Origin: Bifidobacterium imperatoris
GTDB lineage: Bacteria; Actinomycetota; Actinomycetes; Actinomycetales; Bifidobacteriaceae
Length of the DNA: 64,000 bases
Direction: 5' to 3'
NCBI RefSeq assembly: GCF_002860405.1
Contig: NZ_NMWV01000006.1
Coordinates: forward strand, 45,187 to 109,186
In this document: one piece after another, positions 45,783 through 55,251 of the stretch
Numbering within the stretch: position 1 is the stretch's first letter
How the letters are laid out: the number at the start of each line of letters is the position of its first letter
The notes under the pieces: generated by a model
What the model was told of the DNA's origin: nothing
What the model saw: the letters and a program-made list of their open reading frames with translations, nothing else
The model's database searches: none
Translations under genes and position numbers: made by a program

Positions 45783-46888
45783 TCCCCTTGGTACAAGTCA
45801 TTGTCAGTATCGTCCAGCCATATAACACCATTGGGCTTGCTCCAAGACATCAAGAATCGCAGCCATTCAGGCGAATACCACGGTTCGCCGGAACCAGACC
45901 ATCGAGCCAACGGTAGACCTTCCAGAGTTCCGTCCATTCCATAGAGCAGCCCAATTTGTGCAATATGCCTGCGTCCATTCACTTGTTCCACATGCAATAC
46001 CGCATCGAACGCATCTTGTGCCAACATGGTCATTGCCTGTGGAGTAACGTCCGCCAGCAAACCAAGAGACACCAGGCGCGATGGCACACGTGCCACGCTA
46101 TCGGCATGTAGCGTGGTCATACCCCCGTGATGCCCCGAATTGAATGCTCGCAGTAGGTCTACGATTTCTTCTCCACGGCATTCACCAAGCACCACACGGT
46201 CAGGTCTCATACGAAGCGTTGCCTTAACAAGCTCCGTAAGACCCACGGCACCAGCACCTTCCACATTCGCTTCTCTAGCAGCTAGCGACACATAATTAGC
46301 GTGATTGCATGCGCCAAGCTCACGTACCTCTTCCACAGTCACAATGCGCTCATACTGATCGCATTCAGCAAGCAGCGCTTTAACCAGCGTGGTTTTACCG
46401 GATCCGGTGCCGCCTGTAACTAAAATCGTTGCTTTGCCGTGCACAAGTCCTTGTAGGAGAGGCAACCAACTCATAGGAAACATGGAGTTGCACGCTAGTT
46501 GCTGCAGCGTCACAGCCTCTATGCTGGGGAATCGTATAGAGATGGCTGCCCCTTGTGGCACTAGTGGCGCTATAACCGCATGAACGCGGACACCTTCCAC
46601 ACTGGAAGCGTCTGCAATCGGGCAGGCATCATCAAGTCTGCGCCCCAATTGCGCGCATAATTGCACCGCATATTCCCTCACCACTGCTGGAGACCGGAAT
46701 GGTACATGCAAATGATGCTCCCGCATACCTTCTCCCCTATCAGCCCATACGAGCCCCTCACAAGTAACCGCCACATCGGTTACTTCCGGGTCGTCGGCTA
46801 GCTCAGAGAGCAGTCCGAAAGAGATCACTGGTGTTTTCGGGTGTTGCGCCTGCGTTGGCCGTGAAGCGTCAATCATTGTGACTGTCAT
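45749..46888 (-). CDS. tadA: TadA/CpaF-family secretion ATPase
   Basis: Hexameric GspE-superfamily ATPase that powers tad pilus assembly. The 379 residues have an N-terminal CpaF domain (to ~150), Walker A GGTGSGKTT (159-167), an Asp box (VTVEEVRELG), Walker B (RVVLGECRGEE) and the His box (HHGGMTTLHADS). The C-terminal ~40 residues diverge. ATG 46888 overlaps the tadZ gene end by 20 bp. Confidence 0.93.
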   Translation of the reverse strand: MTVTMIDASRPTQAQHPKTPVISFGLLSELADDPEVTDVAVTCEGLVWADRGEGMREHHLHVPFRSPAVVREYAVQLCAQLGRRLDDACPIADASSVEGVRVHAVIAPLVPQGAAISIRFPSIEAVTLQQLACNSMFPMSWLPLLQGLVHGKATILVTGGTGSGKTTLVKALLAECDQYERIVTVEEVRELGACNHANYVSLAAREANVEGAGAVGLTELVKATLRMRPDRVVLGECRGEEIVDLLRAFNSGHHGGMTTLHADSVARVPSRLVSLGLLADVTPQAMTMLAQDAFDAVLHVEQVNGRRHIAQIGLLYGMDGTLEGLPLARWSGSGEPWYSPEWLRFLMSWSKPNGVIWLDDTDNDLYQGEWNCTTCAPQW

Positions 46889-47891
46889 TATCGTTCACCG
46901 CCTTACGTATCGACTGTTCCACTATGTCAGCAAGACGATTCACTGCTCTGCGATTGCATTTGGGTACGGCACGGATACCGAGTCCCTCCAGCACGTCTCC
47001 GCATAAATGTGCGCTCGGCTTTATTGGCCCCACAATTTCAGAGGTCAGGTATGTTTCCGCTTCCGCCATGCTCACTTCTCCACGTCCGCGTGGAGCCCCG
47101 CGAGGCGAGAACCCTATGATTTGGGGCGTCGGGCAATCCCATGTGGATAGTTTGGCTCGATGCGTTCTGGCACGAGCCAGCCCCATGACGGAAAGTTCAG
47201 CACCCATAAAATGCATGGCATGGTTCAAATCTGGGATGGTTTGCACTAATTCCCCTTGCCCCGCATCCACAATCACCACATCGTTGGCGGATGCGAGCGC
47301 ACGAACTACAGCCTGTACTTCCCATTGATTCGGGCGGAGCCCAATCCACGGGTTGTATGGCAGCACACGCACGTTTTCCCAACAAATCAGCTCGCCGCCG
47401 AGCACCTCGCCTTCAACATTGCCAAGCGGTGCACAAATCTGATTGAAACGCAATCCTGGCTCTCGCTCCACTCCGAGCAATAAATCCAAACAGCCGGAAG
47501 CAAAATCAGCATCGATCAAAGCGCAACTGAGGTCTCGTTGAGCCAACGTCCAGGCCAGCATCGCAGCAGTGGTGCTGAGTCCCATGCCACTGTGACTGGA
47601 TGTCATCGCCACAATATTGTGCAGTTTTACGTCCGTAGACGGAGTAACACCGGGCGAATCGTTGGAACGCTGGCGTCTGCATGAGCTCAGTGGTCGTGCC
47701 GGCCTGGATGCCGGAGAATAGTAATGCAATCGTGGTTCCGGACCGGGAACTGTTCTCACACTGCGTTCGGGCTTTGGATGCGGTTGACTGGGCGGTGCCG
47801 TAGGGAGCGGCACCGGCGATGGTGCCACCGTTGCAGAAAGGCTAAGCGGTCTTGTAATAGTGACCGGCTGAAGTGACGTAGTTGTGTTCAT
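46869..47891 (-). CDS. TadZ/CpaE-like ParA-superfamily protein with degenerate Walker A
   Basis: The 340-residue protein begins with a Pro/Ser/Arg-rich disordered region (to ~88) followed by a MinD/ParA-type domain (VAMTSSHSGMGLSTTAAMLA, DADFASGCLDLLLG, VIVDAGQGELV). TadZ/CpaE localises the pilus machinery at the cell pole. The P-loop at residues 98-108 reads SSHSGMGLSTT; the Lys of the usual KGGxGKT is replaced by Leu, so nucleotide hydrolysis is doubtful. ATG 47891; first gene of the tad operon. A copy of the 63-bp repeat lies 49-111 nt upstream. Confidence 0.82.
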   Translation of the reverse strand: MNTTTSLQPVTITRPLSLSATVAPSPVPLPTAPPSQPHPKPERSVRTVPGPEPRLHYYSPASRPARPLSSCRRQRSNDSPGVTPSTDVKLHNIVAMTSSHSGMGLSTTAAMLAWTLAQRDLSCALIDADFASGCLDLLLGVEREPGLRFNQICAPLGNVEGEVLGGELICWENVRVLPYNPWIGLRPNQWEVQAVVRALASANDVVIVDAGQGELVQTIPDLNHAMHFMGAELSVMGLARARTHRAKLSTWDCPTPQIIGFSPRGAPRGRGEVSMAEAETYLTSEIVGPIKPSAHLCGDVLEGLGIRAVPKCNRRAVNRLADIVEQSIRKAVNDNDSHND

Positions 47892-47939
47892 AGACCGATT
47901 GAATCGTAGTAACTGTCAGCCATGCAATCGAAACCGACC

Positions 47940-48002
47940 TATGTGGTTCTAGCTTGCCAAGTTATCCACACCCCGGCGTGTCATCCACAACAAATGTGGA
48001 TA
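47940..48002. repeat. 63-bp direct repeat with DnaA-box-like 9-mers, copy B (tadZ promoter region)
   Basis: Identical to 44351-44413 and in the same orientation relative to the downstream gene. It contains TTATCCACA, TCATCCACA and TGTGGATAA and lies 49 nt upstream of the tadZ start. Confidence 0.9.
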
Positions 48003-48120
48003 ACAAAAAGGCAGCTAGCCTGTTTCACGAGAGGTTCCACGGAATGTTTCACACACCGTTTCACAGTCGCGAACAGGCTGGCTGCCTTACTAGTCAGAGT
48101 TGCTTACGAACCAACCAACA

Positions 48121-48882
48121 TCACTTGTTGCCGAGGTTCTCAATACCGGATTCCAACGTATCCAGCTGAGAATCAGTCAACTTCACATGAGCGGGAGCTT
48201 CAGCATCACCCTCAGCAGCCGGCTTCTTCTTGCCGAACTTAGCCTTGAACAATCCCACAATGGTCGGAGCCAAGGAGACCAACAGGATGAGCACAATCAC
48301 CAGCTCGAAGTGATCCTGCACAGCCGGAATGTTGCCGAAGAAGTAGCCCAGAAGCGTGAACAGCGTGGACCACGTCAAACCACCCAGCACAGAGAACGGA
48401 GTGAAACGGCTCCAACGCATGCCGGAAATACCTGAGATGAATGGCATGAACGTACGAATAAACGGGAAGAATCGACCCAAGAACACAGCCAGCGGGCCCC
48501 ACTTCTCAATCATGCCTTCAGTCTTAGCGATACGCTCAGGAGTCATGGCCTTGACCTTGCCAGACTGGATGATTCGACGGCCAAAGAAATGACCAATGAA
48601 GTAGTTGCACTGATCGCCAATAATCGGTGCAGTCCACACTACCGGCAGCAGGTACAGCAACGGCAATGCGGCCTTACCCGTCGCCGCATCAGGAGCCGCA
48701 AACACACCGGCGGCAAACAGCAGCGAATCACCCGGCAGGAACGGGAAGAAGACCACGCCGGTTTCAATAAAGACAATCAGGAAGATAAAGCCCAAGGTCG
48801 GCGCCACACCCATGGCAATCCAACCAGCAATAGCCGCACGCGGATCTTTAAGCAGCTCGAGAATAAAATTAATAAAACCCAT
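48121..48882 (-). CDS. DedA-family membrane protein
   Basis: The 253-residue protein has the DedA/VTT layout: four to six membrane segments and the conserved FLPGDSLLFAAG and FGRFFPFIRTFMPFISGISGMRW-type blocks (here FLGRFFPFIRTF and GISGMRWSRF). DedA proteins are linked to polyprenyl-phosphate or phospholipid flipping and envelope integrity. The C-terminal ~40 residues are charged. ATG 48882 has AGGAAT upstream; the frame's earlier start at 48921 lacks a ribosome binding site. Monocistronic. Confidence 0.92.
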   Translation of the reverse strand: MGFINFILELLKDPRAAIAGWIAMGVAPTLGFIFLIVFIETGVVFFPFLPGDSLLFAAGVFAAPDAATGKAALPLLYLLPVVWTAPIIGDQCNYFIGHFFGRRIIQSGKVKAMTPERIAKTEGMIEKWGPLAVFLGRFFPFIRTFMPFISGISGMRWSRFTPFSVLGGLTWSTLFTLLGYFFGNIPAVQDHFELVIVLILLVSLAPTIVGLFKAKFGKKKPAAEGDAEAPAHVKLTDSQLDTLESGIENLGNK

Positions 48883-49112
48883 GCTATTCCTATGAAATTC
48901 GAGCGAAAGCAGTATTCGCATTCGTTCTGTAAGACGCTAACCGGACCGGGGCAACCGGCCAGACATTCGTCTTGAAACCGTCAACCACCTTACCAGTTGG
49001 TCATCTCAAAGATAACGTTCAGAAGCTAAGCAGACGCTAAGGTTTTGCAAAGATTCAACTACTGAGCTGGGAGCAATACGACCTTTGGCGCAACTGTTAT
49101 GGGTATAAACCA

Positions 49113-49144
49113 CTGCATCGAATGAATGTAATCATCCGATGCAG
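49113..49144 (-). terminator. Terminator after the HAD phosphatase gene
   Basis: CTGCATCG (49113-49120) pairs with CGATGCAG (49137-49144), 16-nt loop, located 15 nt after the stop codon and followed by GTGGTTTAT on the minus strand. The remaining 240-bp gap holds nothing else recognisable. Confidence 0.65.
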
Positions 49145-49159
49145 CAGAACACAGAACAG

Positions 49160-49831
49160 CTAGGCACCCAAACGCTGGCGCACAAAGGCATCCAGCGCGT
49201 GAGCATCAATGCCGTCATAGGAATCAATGGAAGCAAACTGGCCGAGACCCGAGTTATCCGTACGAATCCAGCCGGTCTGCGCAATCAACGTGGCACCAGA
49301 AGCCGCGCCAGCCTGAAGACCCACAGCCGAATCCTCCAGCACAACGCACTTAGCCATATCTTCCTTAGCGATGCCGAGCTTTGCGGCAGCGGCCAAATAA
49401 GGAGCAGGATTCGGCTTATGCTCATACGGATCATCGCCGCACACATAACCGGCAAACAGACCTTCCGACTGCGCCATGATATTGTCCGCCATACGGCGAG
49501 GAGACGTAGTAACCAGCATGGAAGGAATGCCAGCGTCCTTGAGCGAATGCAGCACTTCGCGCACGCCAGGAATCCACGGCAGCTGACGAACCTCCGCGTT
49601 GAACACGTAATCCTTAAGCTGCTTATCAATCTCCTCAACGCTGAGCTTGCAGCCGCGCTCAATCATGTTGCGCGCCACGTTCGGAACCGGCGTACCAGAG
49701 CACATCCAGCCCAGTTCCTCATTCCATTCGCCACCGTTAGCATGAGCAATCTCAATTTCACCATCATGCCAGAGCGGCTCCGAGTCAATAAGCGTGCCGT
49801 CTAAATCCCAAAACACAGCCTTGAGCAGCAT
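49160..49831 (-). CDS. HAD-superfamily phosphatase (beta-phosphoglucomutase-like)
   Basis: The 223-residue protein has HAD motif I FWDLDGTLIDSE (7-18), a helical cap, motif II TTSPRR, Lys-containing motif III (KPNPAPYLAAAAKLG) and motif IV VVLEDSAVG. Such enzymes hydrolyse sugar phosphates or other small phosphoesters; the substrate here is undefined. GGAGGAAATC precedes ATG 49831; the track-style earlier Met at 49843 coincides with the ribosome binding site and is rejected. Confidence 0.9.
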   Translation of the reverse strand: MLLKAVFWDLDGTLIDSEPLWHDGEIEIAHANGGEWNEELGWMCSGTPVPNVARNMIERGCKLSVEEIDKQLKDYVFNAEVRQLPWIPGVREVLHSLKDAGIPSMLVTTSPRRMADNIMAQSEGLFAGYVCGDDPYEHKPNPAPYLAAAAKLGIAKEDMAKCVVLEDSAVGLQAGAASGATLIAQTGWIRTDNSGLGQFASIDSYDGIDAHALDAFVRQRLGA

Positions 49832-49912
49832 GATTTCCTCCATTTACGGTTTGGCGTAGTCGGATGTGTATGTACAAACTATTGCACCAAGCCAGCACGA
49901 CAGCAGTGCGCG

Positions 49913-50497
49913 TCACCAACCCCAGAGGACCATGGATTTGGAGTCGTCGGAAGAGCTAGTCCGAGAATCGCCAGTATCAGCACGATTGGCGAATGATGAG
50001 CGCCCCGGTAGTTCACGGGTCTCGCGGCGAATTGCATTACGCCACAGACGCGCGCGATTCGAGCGCTGCACCTCAACGATATTGCCATCACGACCAGCAG
50101 CGAACACGCTTTCCTCACCATTGGATTGCATGCGCTTGACTTCGCGGCGCAACTGCCGGTTCTCTTCTTCGAGTTCCAGAATGCGCGCGATGCCGGAAAG
50201 ATTAATGCCTTCATCCTGACTCAACCGCTGAGCTCGAGCCAGACGAGCGATATCACGCAGGCAATAGCGGCGAGCGCCACCACCGGTACGTTGTGGACGA
50301 ATCAGACCCAATCGATCATACTGACGGAGAGTCTGCGGATGAATATTGGCCAGCTCAGCAGCCTGGCCCACAGTGAAAATGGGCAGTTCGATGTCGAAGC
50401 CGACCTCATCAGCACCATCAAGGTCGGCGCGGCCCATCACCAAAGCAGTGGCGCACATGGCGTAAAGCTGCCGCATCTGATTGACTGTTCGCGCCAT
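49913..50497 (-). CDS. hspR: HspR, MerR-family heat-shock repressor
   Basis: Repressor that binds HAIR inverted repeats (CTTGAGT-N7-ACTCAAG) and uses DnaK as co-repressor in actinobacteria. The 194 residues contain a MerR helix-turn-helix (FTVGQAAELANIHPQTLRQYDRLGLIRP, about 40-68) and a dimerisation helix (LELEEENRQLRREVKRM). The C-terminal ~60 residues are variable and Ser-rich. GGAGG precedes ATG 50497. It is the last gene of dnaK-grpE-dnaJ-hspR. The two HAIR sites before dnaK (54703, 54764) fit autoregulation. Confidence 0.93.
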   Translation of the reverse strand: MARTVNQMRQLYAMCATALVMGRADLDGADEVGFDIELPIFTVGQAAELANIHPQTLRQYDRLGLIRPQRTGGGARRYCLRDIARLARAQRLSQDEGINLSGIARILELEEENRQLRREVKRMQSNGEESVFAAGRDGNIVEVQRSNRARLWRNAIRRETRELPGRSSFANRADTGDSRTSSSDDSKSMVLWGW

Positions 50498-50543
50498 TGT
50501 GCACCTCCATATAGATCGTTATGTTTGATTCTCTTGAGCTGGC

Positions 50544-50592
50544 TCTCCCCTCAGTCGGCTTTGCCGACAGCTCCCCTCATAGAGGGGAGCCG
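50544..50592 (+). repeat. REP-like element, copy 3, between dnaJ and hspR
   Basis: CTCTCCCCTCAGTCGGCTTT, GCCGACAG and CTCCCCTCATAGAGGGGAGC. It is a variant of the other copies and sits inside the heat-shock operon, where its hairpin could influence the level of hspR mRNA. Confidence 0.75.
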
Positions 50593-50663
50593 GAGGAGGA
50601 AAAGTCACCGACCAGCAAGCCGAAACCAGCGAGTCAGCTTTGCTTCACAGCAAAAGCTGAGGA

Positions 50664-51689
50664 TTATCGGGGCAGATAGTCGCCGGCTTTTTCATCAAAT
50701 TCCTTGGCTGCGTGCTTCAGCATCAGTCCCGGCTTAGCCGGCACCATAATCTGCACGCGACCAATCAAATCACCCGGCTGATTGCCACGCTTCACACCCA
50801 GCCCAGCGAGCTTGATCTCAGCACCAGAACTCGAGCCAGCCGGCACCTTGAACGTCACCGGATTGCCATCGATGTCCTTGGCCTCAACCTTGCCGCCAGC
50901 AACAGCCTCGCCCACGGTAACAGGCAAATCCATCACAATGTCATGCCCGCGCATGGAGAAGGTATCGTCCGGCTTGACAGTAACGTGCAGGTACAAATCA
51001 CCAGCGCGACCGCCGTTAATACCAGGCTTACCCTTGCCAGCCAGCTTAATCTTCTGGCCATCCTTAACGCCTGCCGGCACATGAGCCTTGAACTTCTTGC
51101 CGTCCACAGACAAGGAAACCGTAGCGCCCTTAACCGCCTGACGCAGCGTCAAAGCAATCTTGGAATTTCGGTCCTCACCATTTTCCGGACGCGGAGCCTC
51201 CTCATAGGAGTAGCCGCCAGCGTTACCATACGGTGACTGGCCATAGCCAGCGCCAGCACCCTGACCAGCAGCGCCACCGAACATGGAGAAGATATCGTTC
51301 AGATTCGGATTGCCGCCGCCCGAAGTGGAGAAGCGGATACGCGAACCATTGCCGCCCATACCCGAGCCAGCGCCGAACATGGAGCCAAAGATGTCGGAGA
51401 AACCGGAAGCATCGAAGCCGCCAGAACCGGAACCACCAGCGAAGCGAGCGCCTCCCATGCCGAACTGGCGAATCGCATCATACTTCTGGCGATCCTCCTT
51501 CTTGCTCAGCACGTCGTAAGCCTCGGAGATATCCTTGAACTTCTCTTCGGCTTCCTTGGTCTTGTTCACATCCGGGTGATACTTACGGGCAAGCTTGCGG
51601 TACGCCTTTTTGATGTCCTCGTCTGAGGCGTCCTTGGAGACACCAAGGACCTTGTAGAAATCCTTACTCAGCCATTCGTTTTCAGCCAT
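50664..51689 (-). CDS. dnaJ: DnaJ co-chaperone (type II, no zinc finger)
   Basis: Stimulates DnaK ATPase and delivers unfolded substrates. The 341 residues have the J-domain with HPD at 38-40, a Gly/Ser-rich linker (about 78-155) with [15 protein letters not shown] repeats, and two C-terminal substrate domains (from about 165). The CxxCxGxG zinc finger of type I DnaJ is absent. ATG 51689 has GAAAGGAGA upstream. A structured 166-bp element separates it from grpE. Confidence 0.95.
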   Translation of the reverse strand: MAENEWLSKDFYKVLGVSKDASDEDIKKAYRKLARKYHPDVNKTKEAEEKFKDISEAYDVLSKKEDRQKYDAIRQFGMGGARFAGGSGSGGFDASGFSDIFGSMFGAGSGMGGNGSRIRFSTSGGGNPNLNDIFSMFGGAAGQGAGAGYGQSPYGNAGGYSYEEAPRPENGEDRNSKIALTLRQAVKGATVSLSVDGKKFKAHVPAGVKDGQKIKLAGKGKPGINGGRAGDLYLHVTVKPDDTFSMRGHDIVMDLPVTVGEAVAGGKVEAKDIDGNPVTFKVPAGSSSGAEIKLAGLGVKRGNQPGDLIGRVQIMVPAKPGLMLKHAAKEFDEKAGDYLPR

Positions 51690-51750
51690 TCATGTCTCCT
51701 TTCTTGAAAGTCTTTAATTATGAAATTAGTAAAAGAGTAAGTGTTAGGAC

Positions 51751-51916
51751 GTGTGGGGCAGAGGGGAACATCGTCCGACACACTCAAGGCTGCCGAGCCG
51801 TCTAGTGGACAGTCCAGTGGACTGCCCACAGGCGAGGGGAGCAACTTGTTGCGACGATTGTGCGAAGCACAATGGGCCAAGCTTACGGTCTGACGATGTT
51901 CCCCTCTGCCCCACAC
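51751..51916. repeat. 166-bp element with 25-bp perfect terminal inverted repeats between grpE and dnaJ
   Basis: GTGTGGGGCAGAGGGGAACA (+TCGTC) at 51751-51775 is exactly repeated in inverse at 51892-51916. The 116-bp core can form three more hairpins: GTGGACAGTCCA/TGGACTGCCCAC (1 mismatch), GCAAC-TT-GTTGC, and ATTGTGC-GAA-GCACAAT. No transposase ORF and no clear target-site duplication are seen. It lies inside the operon between the grpE stop (51941) and the dnaJ start (51689). Confidence 0.85.
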
Positions 51917-51940
51917 TCCGTTGCATATATGCTTGCGAAA

Positions 51941-52695
51941 TCAGTTGTGAGGGGAGGCTACTACTACTCGGGCGGCGCGGATGACGCGGTCGCCGATGCG
52001 GTAGCCGGCTTCGACCACGGTATCCACCGTTTCCTTCTCAGCATCAGCATCCGGCTTGTGCAGGATTGCCTCATGCTTGGTAGGGTCGAAGTCCTCGCCC
52101 TTTTCGCCGAACTTCTCAACGCCGAACTTCTCGAACGCCTTGTCGATCTTCGCAGCCACAGCCTTGAAGGAATCATCCATCTCACTGTGTTCGCGAATGC
52201 GATCGATATCGTCGAGCGCCGGCAGCAGCGCGGTCAGCACATCGATAATGCCGTGCTGACGGAAACGCTCCTGCTCCTTTTGCGCGCGATTACGGTAGTT
52301 GATGAACTCCGCACGTTCGCGCTGAAGGGCCTCGAGGTATTCAGCAGCTTCCTTCTTGGCCTTGCCAAGCGGGGTGAGGGTGTCTTCGGCATTGGCGTTG
52401 TCGGAGGCAGGCTGGCCTTCGCCAGACTGTTGGTCTCCGGCGTTCGCCGGGGTCTCTCCCTCAGTCGCGGACTTCGCCGCGCCAGCTCCCTCATCAGAGG
52501 GAGCCGAAGAGGTACCAGACGCGGCAGCGCCGTTAGCGGGAGCCGAGGAGGAATCGGCAGCGGCGGAACCAGCAGTAGCGTTGGAATCCGCCTCAGAAGA
52601 GGCCTGAGCGGCCTGGCCGTCAGCAGACGCGGCCGAAGCCAAATCGTCTGCGTCGGGCAGGTCGTTCAGGTAGTCGTCCTTATTGAACTCGGACA

Positions 52696-52696
<1 letters not shown>
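51941..52696 (-). CDS. grpE: GrpE nucleotide-exchange factor
   Basis: Exchanges ADP for ATP on DnaK. The 251 residues have a long Ala/Ser-rich N-terminal region (~1-105), the coiled coil (LQRERAEFINYRNRAQKE) and the beta-wing domain (PTKHEAILHKP...VVEAGYRIGDRVIRAARVVVA). ATG 52696 shares its A with the dnaK stop (TGATG), so translation is coupled. The N-terminal low-complexity part includes a stretch encoded by a REP-like element (52454-52506). Confidence 0.95.
52454..52506 (+). repeat. REP-like element, copy 4, read in frame within grpE
   Basis: CTCTCCCTCAGTCGCGGACT, TCGCCGCGCCAG and CTCCCTCATCAGAGGGAGCC. On the minus strand it encodes GSLxx-type residues in the disordered N-terminal region (around SDEGAGAAKSATEG). 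Confidence 0.75.
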
Positions 52697-54579
<1,883 letters not shown>

Positions 54580-54702
54580 AATGTGTGCTCCTTTTGTCTT
54601 GTTTATTCGTTCTTACGTTTCTCGCCCAAGTTCCTTGAGGAATCCTTCTGAAACCCTTCCGAGTTTCTTCCGAACTTCTTGGAGGCTCTCGGACCTTCCA
54701 AA

Positions 54703-54723
54703 CTTGAGCCTACATCACTCAAC
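54703..54723. promoter_or_regulatory. HAIR operator 1 (HspR binding site)
   Basis: CTTGAGC-N7-ACTCAAC matches the HspR consensus CTTGAGT-N7-ACTCAAG with two changes, 123 nt before dnaK. Confidence 0.85.
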
Positions 54724-54763
54724 TTCCAATTAGCAAGTTCTATTCCCAAATTCATCACAAAAA

Positions 54764-54784
54764 GTTGAGCGTGCTTCGCTCAAG
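54764..54784. promoter_or_regulatory. HAIR operator 2 (HspR binding site)
   Basis: GTTGAGC-N7-GCTCAAG, a near-consensus HAIR site 40 bp from site 1 (centre distance 61 bp). Confidence 0.82.
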
Positions 54785-54822
54785 TTTTTACGCGCCCAGC
54801 TGGGGCACCCGCCCCTTCGCGC

Positions 54823-55075
54823 GCCGCATTCCCGGAAATGCGGCGCAAACAGGCTCGCGCAGCACTACATTCCCGGAAATGCGTCACAAAACCCGTTTAA
54901 AACACTTCCTCGGCGACGCAATACCCGGAATGCGTCACATTTGCGGGCTTCACGCGCCACGTTCCCCGAAATGCGACGCAAAAGGGACGTTTCACAATGC
55001 GTTTCACGACGCATTTTCCGGAATACGGCGTGGATACAGGCCCCGTGCGCCGCATTCCCGGAAATGCGGCGCACG
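54823..55075. repeat. Array of six ~28-bp palindromic units between dnaK and malQ
   Basis: Units centred on CGCATTCCCGGAAATGCG and variants occur near 54823, 54865, 54914, 54953, 55007 and 55047, each flanked by CGCC/GGCG or GACGC/GCGTC arms. The same unit forms the array at 34948-35230. The array fills most of the 672-bp divergent region between dnaK and malQ; apart from HAIR sites and one LacI-type operator nothing else is seen there. Confidence 0.75.
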
Positions 55076-55106
55076 GAGGGGCGCACTTTATCAAAACTCC
55101 GCATTA

Positions 55107-55124
55107 TTGCAATCGTTGTCAATT
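55107..55124. promoter_or_regulatory. LacI-type operator candidate upstream of malQ
   Basis: TTGCAATCGTTGTCAATT shares the core ATCGTTGTCA with the sites before the LacI gene (57504) and the alpha-glucosidase gene (58689). It lies 128 nt before malQ. Confidence 0.6.
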
Positions 55125-55251
55125 TGAGCTACTTTGATATCAGCACGTTTGATCATTAGCCTGCCCTTTTTACTGGTACCTCAACGCGGAGAGGCTATAG
55201 AGCAGTAATGCAAACGAAGAGCAAAGATGCAAGAGAAGCAAGGAGTTTCCT

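Noticed and set aside
51751..51916. Insertion sequence
   Set aside because: Only 166 bp, without a transposase ORF or clear target duplication; kept as an unexplained inverted-repeat element.
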